Shown here: positions 27,564 to 36,662 of the stretch, piece after piece | Layout of the letters: each line of letters begins with the position of its first letter | Numbering within the stretch: the stretch's first letter is position 1 | Assembly (NCBI RefSeq): GCF_035989265.1 | Contig: NZ_JAYKZX010000001.1 | Span: 496,001 to 560,000, forward strand | Source: Sphingobium sp. HWE2-09 | GTDB taxonomy: Bacteria; Pseudomonadota; Alphaproteobacteria; Sphingomonadales; Sphingomonadaceae | Direction of reading: 5' to 3' | DNA length: 64,000 nucleotides | Notes under the pieces: generated by a model | Told to the model about the DNA's origin: nothing | Seen by the model: the letters and a program-made list of their open reading frames with translations, nothing else | Database searches by the model: none | Made by a program: the position numbers and the translations under genes

Positions 27564-28384
27564 TCATGGTCTCCGAGTCCGGGCCGATCGCCCGTCCGCG
27601 CTGTCGAGAGCGGCGATCGCCGCCATGTCCCCATCGTCGACCGCGAAATCGAAGATGTCGGCATTGTCCTTCAACCGCTCCACCTTTGACGTGCGGAGGA
27701 TCACGATCGGCCCTTGCTGGATTTGCCAGCGCAGAATGATCTGCGCCACGGATCGGCCGTGCCTGCGCGCACTCGCGGTCAACTCTTGCCTGGCAAGCAG
27801 ATCGCTCCGGCCGAGCGGACTCCAGGCCTCGGTCGCGATACCCAGCCGCCGATGGAAACCGCGCAAGTCTCTTTGATGAAAAGTCGTCTGGCATTTGATC
27901 TGGTTGATAACAGGAACGACCCCAGTTTCATTGATGATGCGCTGGAGGTGCCATGGGTTGAAGTTCGACACGCCGATGGAGCGCACACGACCTTCTCCAC
28001 GAAGGCGGATCAACGCCCGCCATGTTTCAACAAATCGGTCGCGGTCCGGCGATGGCTAATGGATCAGATAGAGATCGGCATGATCGATCCCGAGCCGGTC
28101 TATACTGGCGTCGAACGTACGCAGCGCCTCATCGAACCATGGTCGGAACTCCACAATGTGGTGGTGACTAAGATGTCGTCGCAGTCGAGACCTCCTATGC
28201 GAAGCCCTTGGCCCTCGCCCACCTCATCGCCATAGGCGGCGGCAGTATTGAAATGCCGATAGCGCAGTTCAACCGCCCACACGATCATCGGCGCCACTAA
28301 ATGATCCGGCAACTGCCAGCTACCCATGCGCAATCGCGAAATTGCGTTGCCGCCTTGAAGCGAAATGGCCGGGAATGTCGTCAA
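27564..28384 (-). pseudogene. Aldo/keto reductase, broken
   Basis: The frames together give an AKR of about 270 residues resembling 2,5-diketogluconate reductases: GSWQLPDH..., YRHFNTAAAYGDEVGEG, ILVTTTLW, FDASIDRLGIDHADLYLIH, GEGRVRSIGVSNFNPWHLQRI, NQIKCQTTFHQRDL and AQIILRWQIQQGPIVI. A one-base frame change lies near 28125 (DHG to FDEAL). A TAG at 28056-28058 stands where Trp is expected in LIH-W-PSPDRD. After it the frame runs to a proper stop. The catalytic Asp/Tyr region remains as NTAAAYG. It lies between the GTAC operator cluster and the ilvD promoter region. Confidence 0.8.
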
Positions 28385-28567
28385 CGGGAATCATGCTTTT
28401 TGCCGTGGTTCACCGGAATGTCGCCGATCCGCGTTACTGACGCCCCCGCTCCTCCCTTTTTATGCCCTGCCATCGAAAGCGAAGTTCTTGCCCTGACCAA
28501 GAGAACACGCCATTCGGGAGACATCGCGATGGGTGGGCTCGACCGGATTTTCGATGTGATCTTGAAC

Positions 28568-28597
28568 ATTTGTACATATTTTATGTTCTGTACAAAT
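28568..28597. promoter_or_regulatory. Inverted repeat ATTTGTACA/TGTACAAAT
   Basis: Nine-base arms at 28568-28576 and 28589-28597 with a 12-base spacer. The arms share TTTGTAC/GTACAAA with the cluster at 27387-27424. It lies about 185 bases upstream of the broken aldo/keto reductase (minus strand) and 235 bases upstream of ilvD (plus strand). Confidence 0.6.
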
Positions 28598-28710
28598 TTC
28601 GTAGCACACCCTTGATGGCCCATCGTCGGCAGCGCCGACGCATGTCCGGCAGGGTTCTGTATCCGCCCGCGTCCACACCTACTGGCGGGCTCGGATAAAC
28701 TATTATCTAT

Positions 28711-28718
28711 ACATATGT
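28711..28718. promoter_or_regulatory. ACATATGT box upstream of ilvD
   Basis: A perfect 8-base dyad in an AT-rich stretch, 115 bases upstream of the preferred ilvD start. It is identical to the core of the padR dyad at 21456-21463. Confidence 0.45.
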
Positions 28719-28832
28719 TTTTTTCGTCATATGAACTTGCCGAGATGCACGGATCTGACTAATCCGGCGGATGTACTATGGGTTTGCCGCGGCACTCTGG
28801 ACCATGGCCCCATTCCCGAAGGAGAGACCAGA

Positions 28833-30689
28833 ATGCCGCAGCTCCGCTCTCGTACAACCACGCACGGTCGCAACATGGCGGGCGCGCGAGGCCTATGGCG
28901 CGCGACCGGCATGACCGACGCGGATTTCGGCAAGCCCATCATCGCGGTCGCCAACAGCTTTACTCAGTTCGTGCCCGGCCACATCCATCTGAAGGATCTT
29001 GGCCAGCTCGTCGCGCGCGAGATCGAGGCGGCGGGCGGTGTGGCCAAGGAGTTCAACACTATCGCGGTCGATGATGGCATCGCCATGGGACACAATGGCA
29101 TGCTATATTCACTGCCGAGCCGTGACCTGATTGCGGACAGCGTCGAATATATGGTCAACGCCCATTGTGCGGATGCGATCGTGTGCATTTCCAACTGCGA
29201 CAAGATCACGCCGGGCATGCTGATGGCCGCGCTGCGGCTCAACATCCCGACGGTGTTCGTCTCGGGTGGGCCGATGGAGGCCGGCAAGGTCGTGTTGCGC
29301 GGCAAGACCGTAGCGCTCGACCTTGTCGATGCGATGGTGAGCGCCGCGGACGACAGCTACACCGATGCCGAGGTCGCGTCGATCGAGCGCAGCGCATGCC
29401 CGACCTGCGGGTCCTGCTCGGGCATGTTCACGGCCAATTCCATGAATTGCCTGACGGAGGCGCTGGGCCTTTCGCTGCCAGGCAATGGATCGATGTTGGC
29501 AACGCATTCGGATCGCGGAAGGTTATTTCGCGAGGCGGGCCGCCTGATCGTGGACCTTTGCGAGCGCTATTACGCGCGTGACGATGACAGCGTGCTTCCG
29601 CGTTCGATCGCGACAATGCCTGCCTTCGAAAATGCGATGGCGCTCGATATTGCGATGGGCGGCTCTACCAATACGATCCTTCATCTGCTAGCGGCAGCTC
29701 ATGAGGCAGGCGTCGATTTCACCATGTCCGATATCGACCGCCTCTCGCGATCCGTGCCATGCCTCTGCAAGGCGGCGCCGGCGCGCAACGATATCCACAT
29801 GGAGGACGTCCACCGCGCTGGCGGCGTGCTTGGCATTCTGGCCGAGCTTGACCGCGCTGGCTTGGTTCATCGCGATCTGCCGACCGTGCATACGGCCACG
29901 ATGGGTGAAGCGATCGATCGATGGGATGTGGCGGGCACGCCCACAGCCGAGGTGATCGAATTCTACAGGGCGGCGCCGGGCGGCGTGCCGACGCAGACCG
30001 CGTTCAGCCAGTCGAGCCGCTGGGAAGAACTCGACATCGACCGGGCGAACGGCGCGATCCGCTCGTTCGACCATGCTTATTCGCGCGATGGCGGCCTTGC
30101 CGTCCTCTACGGCAATCTCGCGCCGGAGGGATGCGTGGTCAAGACGGCGGGCGTCGACGACAGCATCCTGCACTTCACCGGCGCCGCCCGCGTCTATGAA
30201 AGCCAGGACGCGGCGGTCGCGGGCATCCTCGGCGGAGAGATCAAGGCGGGCGACATCGTCGTCATCCGCTATGAAGGGCCAAAGGGTGGGCCAGGCATGC
30301 AGGAAATGCTGTATCCGACCAGCTATCTGAAATCGAAGGGCCTCGGTGCGGCCTGCGCGCTCATCACCGATGGCCGTTTTTCGGGGGCAACCTCGGGCCT
30401 ATCGATCGGCCATGTATCGCCGGAGGCAGCCGAGGGCGGGCTTATTGCGCTGGTCGAACATGGCGATACTATCGTGATCGATGTGCCGGGTCGCCGTGTC
30501 GAACTGATGGTGGAAACACAGGTGCTCGCGCAGCGCCAGGCCGCAATGGCCGCGCGTGGAACCAAGGCCTGGTCGCCACTTGGTCGCAAGCGTGCTGTCT
30601 CGACCGCGCTTCGCGCCTATGCTGCGCTGACCACCAACGCGGCCCGCGGCGCGGTGCGGGATGTCGGTCAAGTGCACAAAGCCGACTGA
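28833..30689 (+). CDS. ilvD: Dihydroxy-acid dehydratase
   Basis: A 618-residue protein, full length and colinear with E. coli IlvD from [24 protein letters not shown] onward. The Fe-S cluster cysteines are visible in [12 protein letters not shown] (about residue 117) and [11 protein letters not shown] (about 188). [15 protein letters not shown] and [19 protein letters not shown] are also present. It dehydrates 2,3-dihydroxy-3-methyl acids in valine and isoleucine synthesis; in a catabolic setting it may serve as an accessory copy or act on a sugar acid. Start at 28833: ATG with GGAGAG upstream; the frame extends to 28731. An ACATATGT box precedes it. Confidence 0.93.
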   Translation: MPQLRSRTTTHGRNMAGARGLWRATGMTDADFGKPIIAVANSFTQFVPGHIHLKDLGQLVAREIEAAGGVAKEFNTIAVDDGIAMGHNGMLYSLPSRDLIADSVEYMVNAHCADAIVCISNCDKITPGMLMAALRLNIPTVFVSGGPMEAGKVVLRGKTVALDLVDAMVSAADDSYTDAEVASIERSACPTCGSCSGMFTANSMNCLTEALGLSLPGNGSMLATHSDRGRLFREAGRLIVDLCERYYARDDDSVLPRSIATMPAFENAMALDIAMGGSTNTILHLLAAAHEAGVDFTMSDIDRLSRSVPCLCKAAPARNDIHMEDVHRAGGVLGILAELDRAGLVHRDLPTVHTATMGEAIDRWDVAGTPTAEVIEFYRAAPGGVPTQTAFSQSSRWEELDIDRANGAIRSFDHAYSRDGGLAVLYGNLAPEGCVVKTAGVDDSILHFTGAARVYESQDAAVAGILGGEIKAGDIVVIRYEGPKGGPGMQEMLYPTSYLKSKGLGAACALITDGRFSGATSGLSIGHVSPEAAEGGLIALVEHGDTIVIDVPGRRVELMVETQVLAQRQAAMAARGTKAWSPLGRKRAVSTALRAYAALTTNAARGAVRDVGQVHKAD

Positions 30690-30893
30690 GGACAGCGCCC
30701 CTCCCCGCGGCGCTCGGGAACGGGTCAGGGAGGCGGCGCTTGGCCTATCCCGGCGGGACCTGGATGCCTTGGCGGTTGGTGACCTTCCTTGAACTCGCCG
30801 CCGCAAAAAGCGACACCCGGCATACACGCTGAGCAAAAGATGGAGCCCCATAGGTATTGGGCCGTTCGCAAAATCGCGACCGACCCCATGCGG

Positions 30894-31802
30894 TCAGACG
30901 GTAGGCGCCGTGCGGTTTGCGTCAACCTCTTCGAAGAAGTCGCGGATCGCGATAGCCACTTCATTCGGAGCCTCCATCGCGGCATAGTGACCAATGCCAT
31001 CGATTTGCACCGACCGGATATTGGCCCCGGGGGCAGCTTGCCGCATCGTGTATTCGGTAAAGGCCCCGCCACTAGAACCGATTGCGAGCACTGGGGCGCG
31101 GATCGCCCCGGCCTGCGCCAGCGCGGCGATCTCCTCGCCATCTTTGAGAACGGAACCGTAGAGACCGGTCGCGCCGTTCCACCCGCCGGGCCGCGCATAT
31201 GTCCGCGCGAACTCGGCGACATCCTCTTGACTGATCGCGTCCGGCGCGCCGCACATGGTGGGGAACATGTAATCTCCAATGAAACTGCTCTCACGACCGG
31301 CCAGCAGCATGTCGGGTATGCCCGGCGTAGCCATCACGCCGAAATACCAGGCGCCTCCTTTGGTCACATCGGCGAAGGCCTCCATGCCGAAGCCAGGCAG
31401 AGCCATCTCTATCGCCGTAAAACTCGCGATCGCGTCGGGATAGGTGGCGGCGAGACGGAAAGCGGGAGTCCCGCTGACGTCCTGCGCAACAAGGTGTACC
31501 GGCCCCTCGCCGATCGCTGTGATTAGTTGGTGCAAGTCTTCGGCGGCGACGGAACTACTAAATTCGTCCTCGACAACATCAGAATCACCGAACCCACGCA
31601 GATCGACGGCGTGGACGCGATGGCGCTCAGCCAGCAGCGGCATGATCATGTGGAATGCCCACCAGCTTTCGGGAAAGCCGTGGACAAGCAGAATCGGCGA
31701 CCCGCTTGTGCCCATCGATACATGGTGCAGGATCGTGCCGTTGACCGCGATACGGTCGTGGACGGCGCCCGGGATGGTCGGGCCAGGGGCTGTGATCGGC
31801 AT
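30894..31802 (-). CDS. Alpha/beta hydrolase, epoxide-hydrolase-like
   Basis: A 302-residue alpha/beta hydrolase. The oxyanion motif is HGFPESWW (residues 41-48). The nucleophile elbow reads VAQDVSG with Asp108 in place of Ser, as in epoxide hydrolases and haloalkane dehalogenases. A C-terminal catalytic His is in GIGHYAAMEAP (about 276). VDLRGFGDSD (about 67-76) is typical of the epoxide-hydrolase branch. Start chosen at 31802 with AGAGGA upstream. It lies upstream-facing between ilvD (convergent) and a CocE-type hydrolase on the same strand. Substrate unknown. Confidence 0.87.
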   Translation of the reverse strand: MPITAPGPTIPGAVHDRIAVNGTILHHVSMGTSGSPILLVHGFPESWWAFHMIMPLLAERHRVHAVDLRGFGDSDVVEDEFSSSVAAEDLHQLITAIGEGPVHLVAQDVSGTPAFRLAATYPDAIASFTAIEMALPGFGMEAFADVTKGGAWYFGVMATPGIPDMLLAGRESSFIGDYMFPTMCGAPDAISQEDVAEFARTYARPGGWNGATGLYGSVLKDGEEIAALAQAGAIRAPVLAIGSSGGAFTEYTMRQAAPGANIRSVQIDGIGHYAAMEAPNEVAIAIRDFFEEVDANRTAPTV

Positions 31803-32007
31803 GTTGGATTCCTCTAAAATTAAATCCTTGAACGAGAAAGGCCGCGCAAGGGGCACTCTTCCATGATCAGGCTCGGACACTCAACAACGTCGGCAATCGT
31901 GAACCGCAAAAGGAGTTTCTGATCGCTCAAAGCCGCGCAGCGGGTCGCCGATATGTGCATGCAATCTGCCGCTGCTTAAGGCCTCTGTTTATCGGCCTGC
32001 CTGGGCT

Positions 32008-33750
32008 TTATTGCTTCCGCGCCGGGACAAATGGCAGCAGGATCGATGACGGTGAACTGGCTCCGGTGAAGATCGTTGTGTCGCCTCCGAATATATCGGC
32101 GGGCCGGTCCAATGGATCGTCATGCAGGATGACCGAGGTGCCCCGCAGCTTCTCTCCATATACCTCAGGCAATGGTTCGGGCAGATCGTGCTGATAGTCG
32201 GCGCCAGAAATGGTCAGCGCCATCTGATAACCTGCCGGTATCACGACACAGGACGGCCATATCTCAATATCAAGCTCGTACTCTGCACCGGGCTGCAGCG
32301 GTTCTGCGCGGTCATGTGGATGGTAAGGCCGGTAGGGAAGCGTCTTGTGCGGATCGAGCGCTCGGTGTGACGCACGCAACCATCCCAGCGAAACAGGGCA
32401 GTTTGGATCCGTCGCGCCGTTGAAGAGAACTTCGTTGCCGGCGGGATCATACAGCCTGATCGCGAGGAAAAGATCGGCGTCGGTTGTCGACGATGACGCT
32501 ACCAGCTTGGCGGCCATGGGTCCCGTCAACTCCGTTTCCGTCTCGAACGGCTTGGACCAGAAAGTCACCGTGTCGGTCAAGGCCGCAAACTGAACTTTGC
32601 CCTTGTTTGCGGGCGCTTCCGGGGAGAGAGAGCCGGTCTCGGCGTCGAGATACCATCTCGTCCACTGCGTTCGCGCGATGGGCCATTCGTTTTCCTCGCG
32701 CTCGACAAATTTGTCGATATGGCGAACCTGGAGCAGAACTGGCGGCCGTTTGTTCCAGCCATTGTCCTCACCTTTGAGATAGTGATCGAAGAACTGGCGC
32801 TGGAGCCCTACTCCATAGTCGGTGAAGAATTCCGTCCAATGCTCAAGTCCGTGCAGTTCCAGCCACTTTTCCTTGGAAGAAACCCCCAGAAATCCTTCGA
32901 CATTCCCGCGTAGGTGCATCCCCTGCCCGCCCCAGTTGCCACAGGACAGAAGGGGGATATCGATATCTGAAAGAACCGCCGACCGGGCATTCGCGTAGCC
33001 CTCGTCAAACTTCGCAGCCAGGACGTTCGCATGGATGTCCACGCGCCGCTGCGCCAGTTCTTCCTTGGTAAGGTCGATGTCGCCAGCGATCCCCTCCCCC
33101 GTCATCCGGCTTATTCTTGCTCGCGAGCCCAAGCCGTTCTGAACGTTGGTAACCTGGATCGGATACCAGCGCCGCAGAAAGGTCGAAAGTATGCCCCCGT
33201 GACGAATGAGGTCGCGGTAGAAGTCCGCCGCTCCCTCGAAAGGACAGATAGCCTTAAGATGCGGCGGTTTACGGGCTGCTACCGTCCATTGGGTCGATGC
33301 ATAATAGGATACGCCGGCCAGACCGACATTGCCGTTGCTCCAAGGCTGTTCCGCTGCCCATTCGATGGAATCATACAGGTCATTGACCTCATCTTCCGAC
33401 CAGGGATCTACGGTGCCGGGAGACTGACCTGCCCCCCTGGAATCGACGCGCAGAACGACATATCCATAGGGCACCCATTTCTCTGGATCGGCGGTTTCCC
33501 AATTTGCGAAATCCGTGGTCGTTCCTTCGGCGATCTCCGGATGGTCGCGAAGAAGACCTTGCCATTGGTTGGGGAAGCCATCGGCGAAGTGCAGATTTTT
33601 CCCATAAGGGCCATAGCTGGCAATCGTCGGGTATAGCCCCTCCCCGATCGGGCGGAAAACATCTCCGCGCAACACCGTTCCGTCGCGCGCGACGATGGGC
33701 ACGTTCCAGTCGATATGCAGTCCGTTGCGAACCTCGCTACGCTCTTTCAT
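32008..33750 (-). CDS. CocE/NonD-family (S15-like) hydrolase
   Basis: A 580-residue serine hydrolase. The N-terminal alpha/beta-hydrolase domain has RDGTVLRGDVFRP, GYVVLRVDSRGAGQSPG and the nucleophile elbow GVSYYA (Ser near 148). A C-terminal jelly-roll domain (from about residue 350: WPIARTQWTRWYLDAETGSLS..., YELDIEIWPSCVVIPAGYQMALTISGADY) is typical of cocaine-esterase and X-Pro-dipeptidyl-peptidase relatives. It would hydrolyse an ester or acyl bond. No signal peptide is evident. Start ATG has GGAGAG upstream. An AT-rich dyad region with an ACATATGT box lies upstream at 33878-33910. Confidence 0.9.
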   Translation of the reverse strand: MKERSEVRNGLHIDWNVPIVARDGTVLRGDVFRPIGEGLYPTIASYGPYGKNLHFADGFPNQWQGLLRDHPEIAEGTTTDFANWETADPEKWVPYGYVVLRVDSRGAGQSPGTVDPWSEDEVNDLYDSIEWAAEQPWSNGNVGLAGVSYYASTQWTVAARKPPHLKAICPFEGAADFYRDLIRHGGILSTFLRRWYPIQVTNVQNGLGSRARISRMTGEGIAGDIDLTKEELAQRRVDIHANVLAAKFDEGYANARSAVLSDIDIPLLSCGNWGGQGMHLRGNVEGFLGVSSKEKWLELHGLEHWTEFFTDYGVGLQRQFFDHYLKGEDNGWNKRPPVLLQVRHIDKFVEREENEWPIARTQWTRWYLDAETGSLSPEAPANKGKVQFAALTDTVTFWSKPFETETELTGPMAAKLVASSSTTDADLFLAIRLYDPAGNEVLFNGATDPNCPVSLGWLRASHRALDPHKTLPYRPYHPHDRAEPLQPGAEYELDIEIWPSCVVIPAGYQMALTISGADYQHDLPEPLPEVYGEKLRGTSVILHDDPLDRPADIFGGDTTIFTGASSPSSILLPFVPARKQ

Positions 33751-33877
33751 TCAATCTCTCCAAATATGCCGGTCGGTTGAATCCGGTGGAATGACGCAAC
33801 GAATTTTTTCTTCGCGCCGCGCTCCAAATCCACTTCCCTTCGCGCTTACCTCGACTACGATCATGCTAAAGCCCACC

Positions 33878-33910
33878 AACATTAATGTCAATAATGACAT
33901 ATGTAATGTT
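33878..33910. promoter_or_regulatory. AT-rich dyad with ACATATGT, upstream of the CocE-type gene
   Basis: Outer arms AACATTA (33878-33884) and TAATGTT (33904-33910), inner arms TGTCA and TGACA, and an ACATATGT box at 33897-33904 overlapping the right arm. It lies about 130 bases upstream of the hydrolase start. The gap up to 34100 contains no recognisable gene. Confidence 0.5.
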
Positions 33911-34100
33911 TGACTTTCGCTGTGTCGTAGGTGTATCGATGAAGGCGATCGAAAAAGGGACGATGGCGGGAGCCGCGGTGGGCTCTGGCTCGCGCGATGT
34001 CACGATCCAAAGAGAGCTGGTGGCAACCCGGCGCACATCCGGCATGGAACAAGTTATACGCGGCTCGTCGGCCCGAAGACGACAGGTGGGTACGCGCTTT

Positions 34101-35078
34101 CTAGGCGATACGATTGGACAGCGCCCCGTCACGCCGCCACGCGTTCATACCGTCCGCCAGTACGCGACCCATGCCCAGTCGCGCCTCGATCGTGGAGCTG
34201 CCGATATGGGGCAGCATGAACACATTCGGCAAAGCCAAGTAGCGCTGGTCGAAATTCGGCTCCTGGTCGAAGACATCAAGGCCAGCGGCGGTAATGCGGC
34301 GGGAGGCAAGCGCTGCGATCAGCGCTTCGTCATCGACAAGGTCGCCGCGACCCACATTGACAAGGATGAGGTTGCGCGGCGCTTGCGACAAGAGAGCGCG
34401 ATCTACAAAGCGACGCGTCTCGTCTGTCGACGGGCAGGCGAGCAAAAATACATCGCTTTGCGCAAACAACTCTCGCGGGTCGGCAACAAAGCGCGCGCCT
34501 GCTTCTTCAGCCGCGCGATGACGATTGGAGTAAGCGAGCTCCATTCCAAAGGCGGCAGCGCGTGCCGCGATCCGGCGCCCGACCCTGCCCATCCCCATGA
34601 TGCCGAGCCGCTTGCCAGCGAGCTCGGTGCCGACCAGTTGCGTCGGCGTCCAGCCGCTCCAGCCTCCGCTGCGGATCAGCTCGATCGCCTCGGTCGCGCG
34701 CCGGGCCGCGCCAAGGATCAGCAGTAACGCCGCGTCGGCCACCGAAGCGGTTAGCACCTCCGGCGTATTGAACACCGCCAGCCCACGCGCCCGGCAGGCG
34801 GCCAGATCGATATGATCGTAACCGACTGAATAAGTGGCGATCGCGCGCAGCCCTCCAGGCAGCCGGTCGAGCAACGCGCCGTCGATTTTGGGTCCGCCGG
34901 GCGCGCACAACAGCGCCTCCGGCAGGGCGGTATGCAGACGTTCCAGCGGATCGCCCGGTGTGAAAGGAACGAAATCGAACGCCTCGGCGAACAACTCGAC
35001 AACCGGACCGGGCAAGGGGATCAACGACAGCAGGCGCATTGGCGCTTCGTCGGGCCTGCGCCTGTCTTCAGCTGACAT
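34101..35078 (-). CDS. D-isomer-specific 2-hydroxyacid dehydrogenase
   Basis: A 325-residue NAD(P)-dependent reductase of normal length. The nucleotide-binding loop is LGIMGMGRVGRRIA (about 145-158), with NVGRGDLVDDEALIAAL and AGLDVFDQEPN following. The catalytic Arg/Glu/His set fits the family, with His in MLPHIGSST. It interconverts 2-oxo and 2-hydroxy acids (glyoxylate/hydroxypyruvate reductase group). The start region overlaps the end of the MFS gene by about 11 bases (GTG 35087 is an alternative start), so the two form an operon and presumably act on the imported acid. Confidence 0.88.
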   Translation of the reverse strand: MSAEDRRRPDEAPMRLLSLIPLPGPVVELFAEAFDFVPFTPGDPLERLHTALPEALLCAPGGPKIDGALLDRLPGGLRAIATYSVGYDHIDLAACRARGLAVFNTPEVLTASVADAALLLILGAARRATEAIELIRSGGWSGWTPTQLVGTELAGKRLGIMGMGRVGRRIAARAAAFGMELAYSNRHRAAEEAGARFVADPRELFAQSDVFLLACPSTDETRRFVDRALLSQAPRNLILVNVGRGDLVDDEALIAALASRRITAAGLDVFDQEPNFDQRYLALPNVFMLPHIGSSTIEARLGMGRVLADGMNAWRRDGALSNRIA

Positions 35079-36324
35079 GATCGTCACCCACCCCCGCTAT
35101 GCGCGATGAGGAAACCGGAAAGGCGGGAAGAATGAGAAACAGCAATGCAGCCGCGAATAACAGGATTGACGCGCAAATCAAAGCCGGCCCGTAGCTTCCG
35201 GCACGATCCACGATCATTCCGTAGGCACTGGGAGAGAGGGCCATGCCGCCCAAGAAAATTGCGTAGAAGATACCGTAAACACGGCCAAAATGATGGGGAG
35301 GGTAGTATCGCCCGGCCAGATATCCCAGCAAATCTGCCTCCGCGCCGAAGGCGAAACCGACGGCGATCGCGCCGATCACTATCGAACCGTCGCCACCCCA
35401 TGCCAGGATCAGGATGCCGATCGCCGACGCGACCATGATGCTGGCCGCGACCCTGGGGGCGAACAACCGGTCGACGATGATCCCGATCGCGACGCGCGTG
35501 ATGATCTGGGTTCCGCCGATTAGGCTGACTATCCAGGCTGCCTGTTGCGCGCTCATGCCGGAACGCATCGCCATGGGAACGAAATGGATGAGAAGCCCGG
35601 GGACGCCGATCGAGATCAACGTGATCGCCAGCATTAGTGGTGCGAAGGCGCGCGATCTGAAAAGCCCGCCATAGCGGAAATCGTCAGGCCCCTCGCGGAC
35701 CGGCTCGACCAATGGCATTGATGCCGCGCGCTCGCCGCCGAGCAGCAGCATGATGGCGGGGGCAGCGATGAGGACTAAAATCGAAAGCGCCACATAGCCG
35801 CCGCGCCACCCGTGGGCGGCGATGATCCCCTGAAGGATCGGCGGCAGGACAGCGCTGAATACGGCCGACCCGGAAATGGTGAGCGCAAGAGCGGCGCCCT
35901 TGCTGGCCTGGAAGCGGCGGTTGACGACCCGGAGATATGCGGGCGACGAGCACCCCGCTCCCAACAGCGCTGTCCCTCCCATCAAGACGCAATAGCCGAC
36001 TAGGCCGTTCATCCTGCTGAGCAGGAGAAAACCTAGGGCTTGTGCGAGCAGCCCGGGTAGGATGAAGCGCCGCTCCCCATACCGATCGAAAATGTGTCCT
36101 ACTAACGGCGCCGACAGCGCCATCGAGGCAATTAGCACGGTCGGCCCCAGCGAAAGGCTGGTCAGGCTCCATCCAAGGTCGGCATGAAGCGCGGCGATGA
36201 AAAGGCCGGATGTGTAGAAGGGAAGCGAACTCACGCCCGACGCGACACCGAGGATCGACGCCACTAGCGTGCGCGATCCAGCGACCAGCTCCGCTCGGCC
36301 ACTAGGTTGGAAGCTGGATGTCAT
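35068..36324 (-). CDS. MFS transporter, carboxylate-type
   Basis: A 418-residue major facilitator with about 12 hydrophobic segments and an N-terminal cytoplasmic tail (MTSSFQPSGRAELVAGS). The loop 2-3 signature is HIFDRYGERRFILPG (family pattern DRxGRR). It resembles oxalate/formate or monocarboxylate-type carriers. It sits in the inner membrane and probably imports an organic acid by proton symport. Start chosen at 36324 with GGAAGGA upstream; the frame is open to 36525 but lacks transporter similarity there. It is co-transcribed with the 2-hydroxyacid dehydrogenase. Confidence 0.88.
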   Translation of the reverse strand: MTSSFQPSGRAELVAGSRTLVASILGVASGVSSLPFYTSGLFIAALHADLGWSLTSLSLGPTVLIASMALSAPLVGHIFDRYGERRFILPGLLAQALGFLLLSRMNGLVGYCVLMGGTALLGAGCSSPAYLRVVNRRFQASKGAALALTISGSAVFSAVLPPILQGIIAAHGWRGGYVALSILVLIAAPAIMLLLGGERAASMPLVEPVREGPDDFRYGGLFRSRAFAPLMLAITLISIGVPGLLIHFVPMAMRSGMSAQQAAWIVSLIGGTQIITRVAIGIIVDRLFAPRVAASIMVASAIGILILAWGGDGSIVIGAIAVGFAFGAEADLLGYLAGRYYPPHHFGRVYGIFYAIFLGGMALSPSAYGMIVDRAGSYGPALICASILLFAAALLFLILPAFPVSSSRIAGVGDDHVS

Positions 36325-36662
36325 TGCACATTTCCTTCCGCAGCGGCAGCATGACCCGGGTCGCTGGCGATCTCCGGCTTTGTAATCACGGCTCCCGTCG
36401 CTTGTCAGTCCTCGGATAATAGGACAAATCCAAGTGACTTCCGCTCGCAGGGCATTCATAAGTCTTTGGAGGGCCGAGCCACTGGCAGGCCCGTGAGTGT
36501 TCGAGGCGCAGGGCCGTTTTAGCATCGCCGATCATATAGGCACGTTCTATCAGGCGGACGCTGATTTATGCTTTAATCGCCTAGCCAGCGTGGCCTCCAG
36601 AATTGGCAGCAAATCACGACGGTTGAGGAAATGGTTTCTGGCTCATTCCTTCACTACAGCTA
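36325..36662. other. Non-coding flank between MFS gene and tandem IS
   Basis: About 340 bases with no recognisable gene. The right end carries the TA dinucleotide (36661-36662) at which the first IS630-type copy is inserted. Confidence 0.5.

Noticed and set aside
28731..28832. N-terminal extension of ilvD from ATG 28731
   Set aside because: No IlvD similarity before 28833, where a good ribosome site and the conserved start are found.
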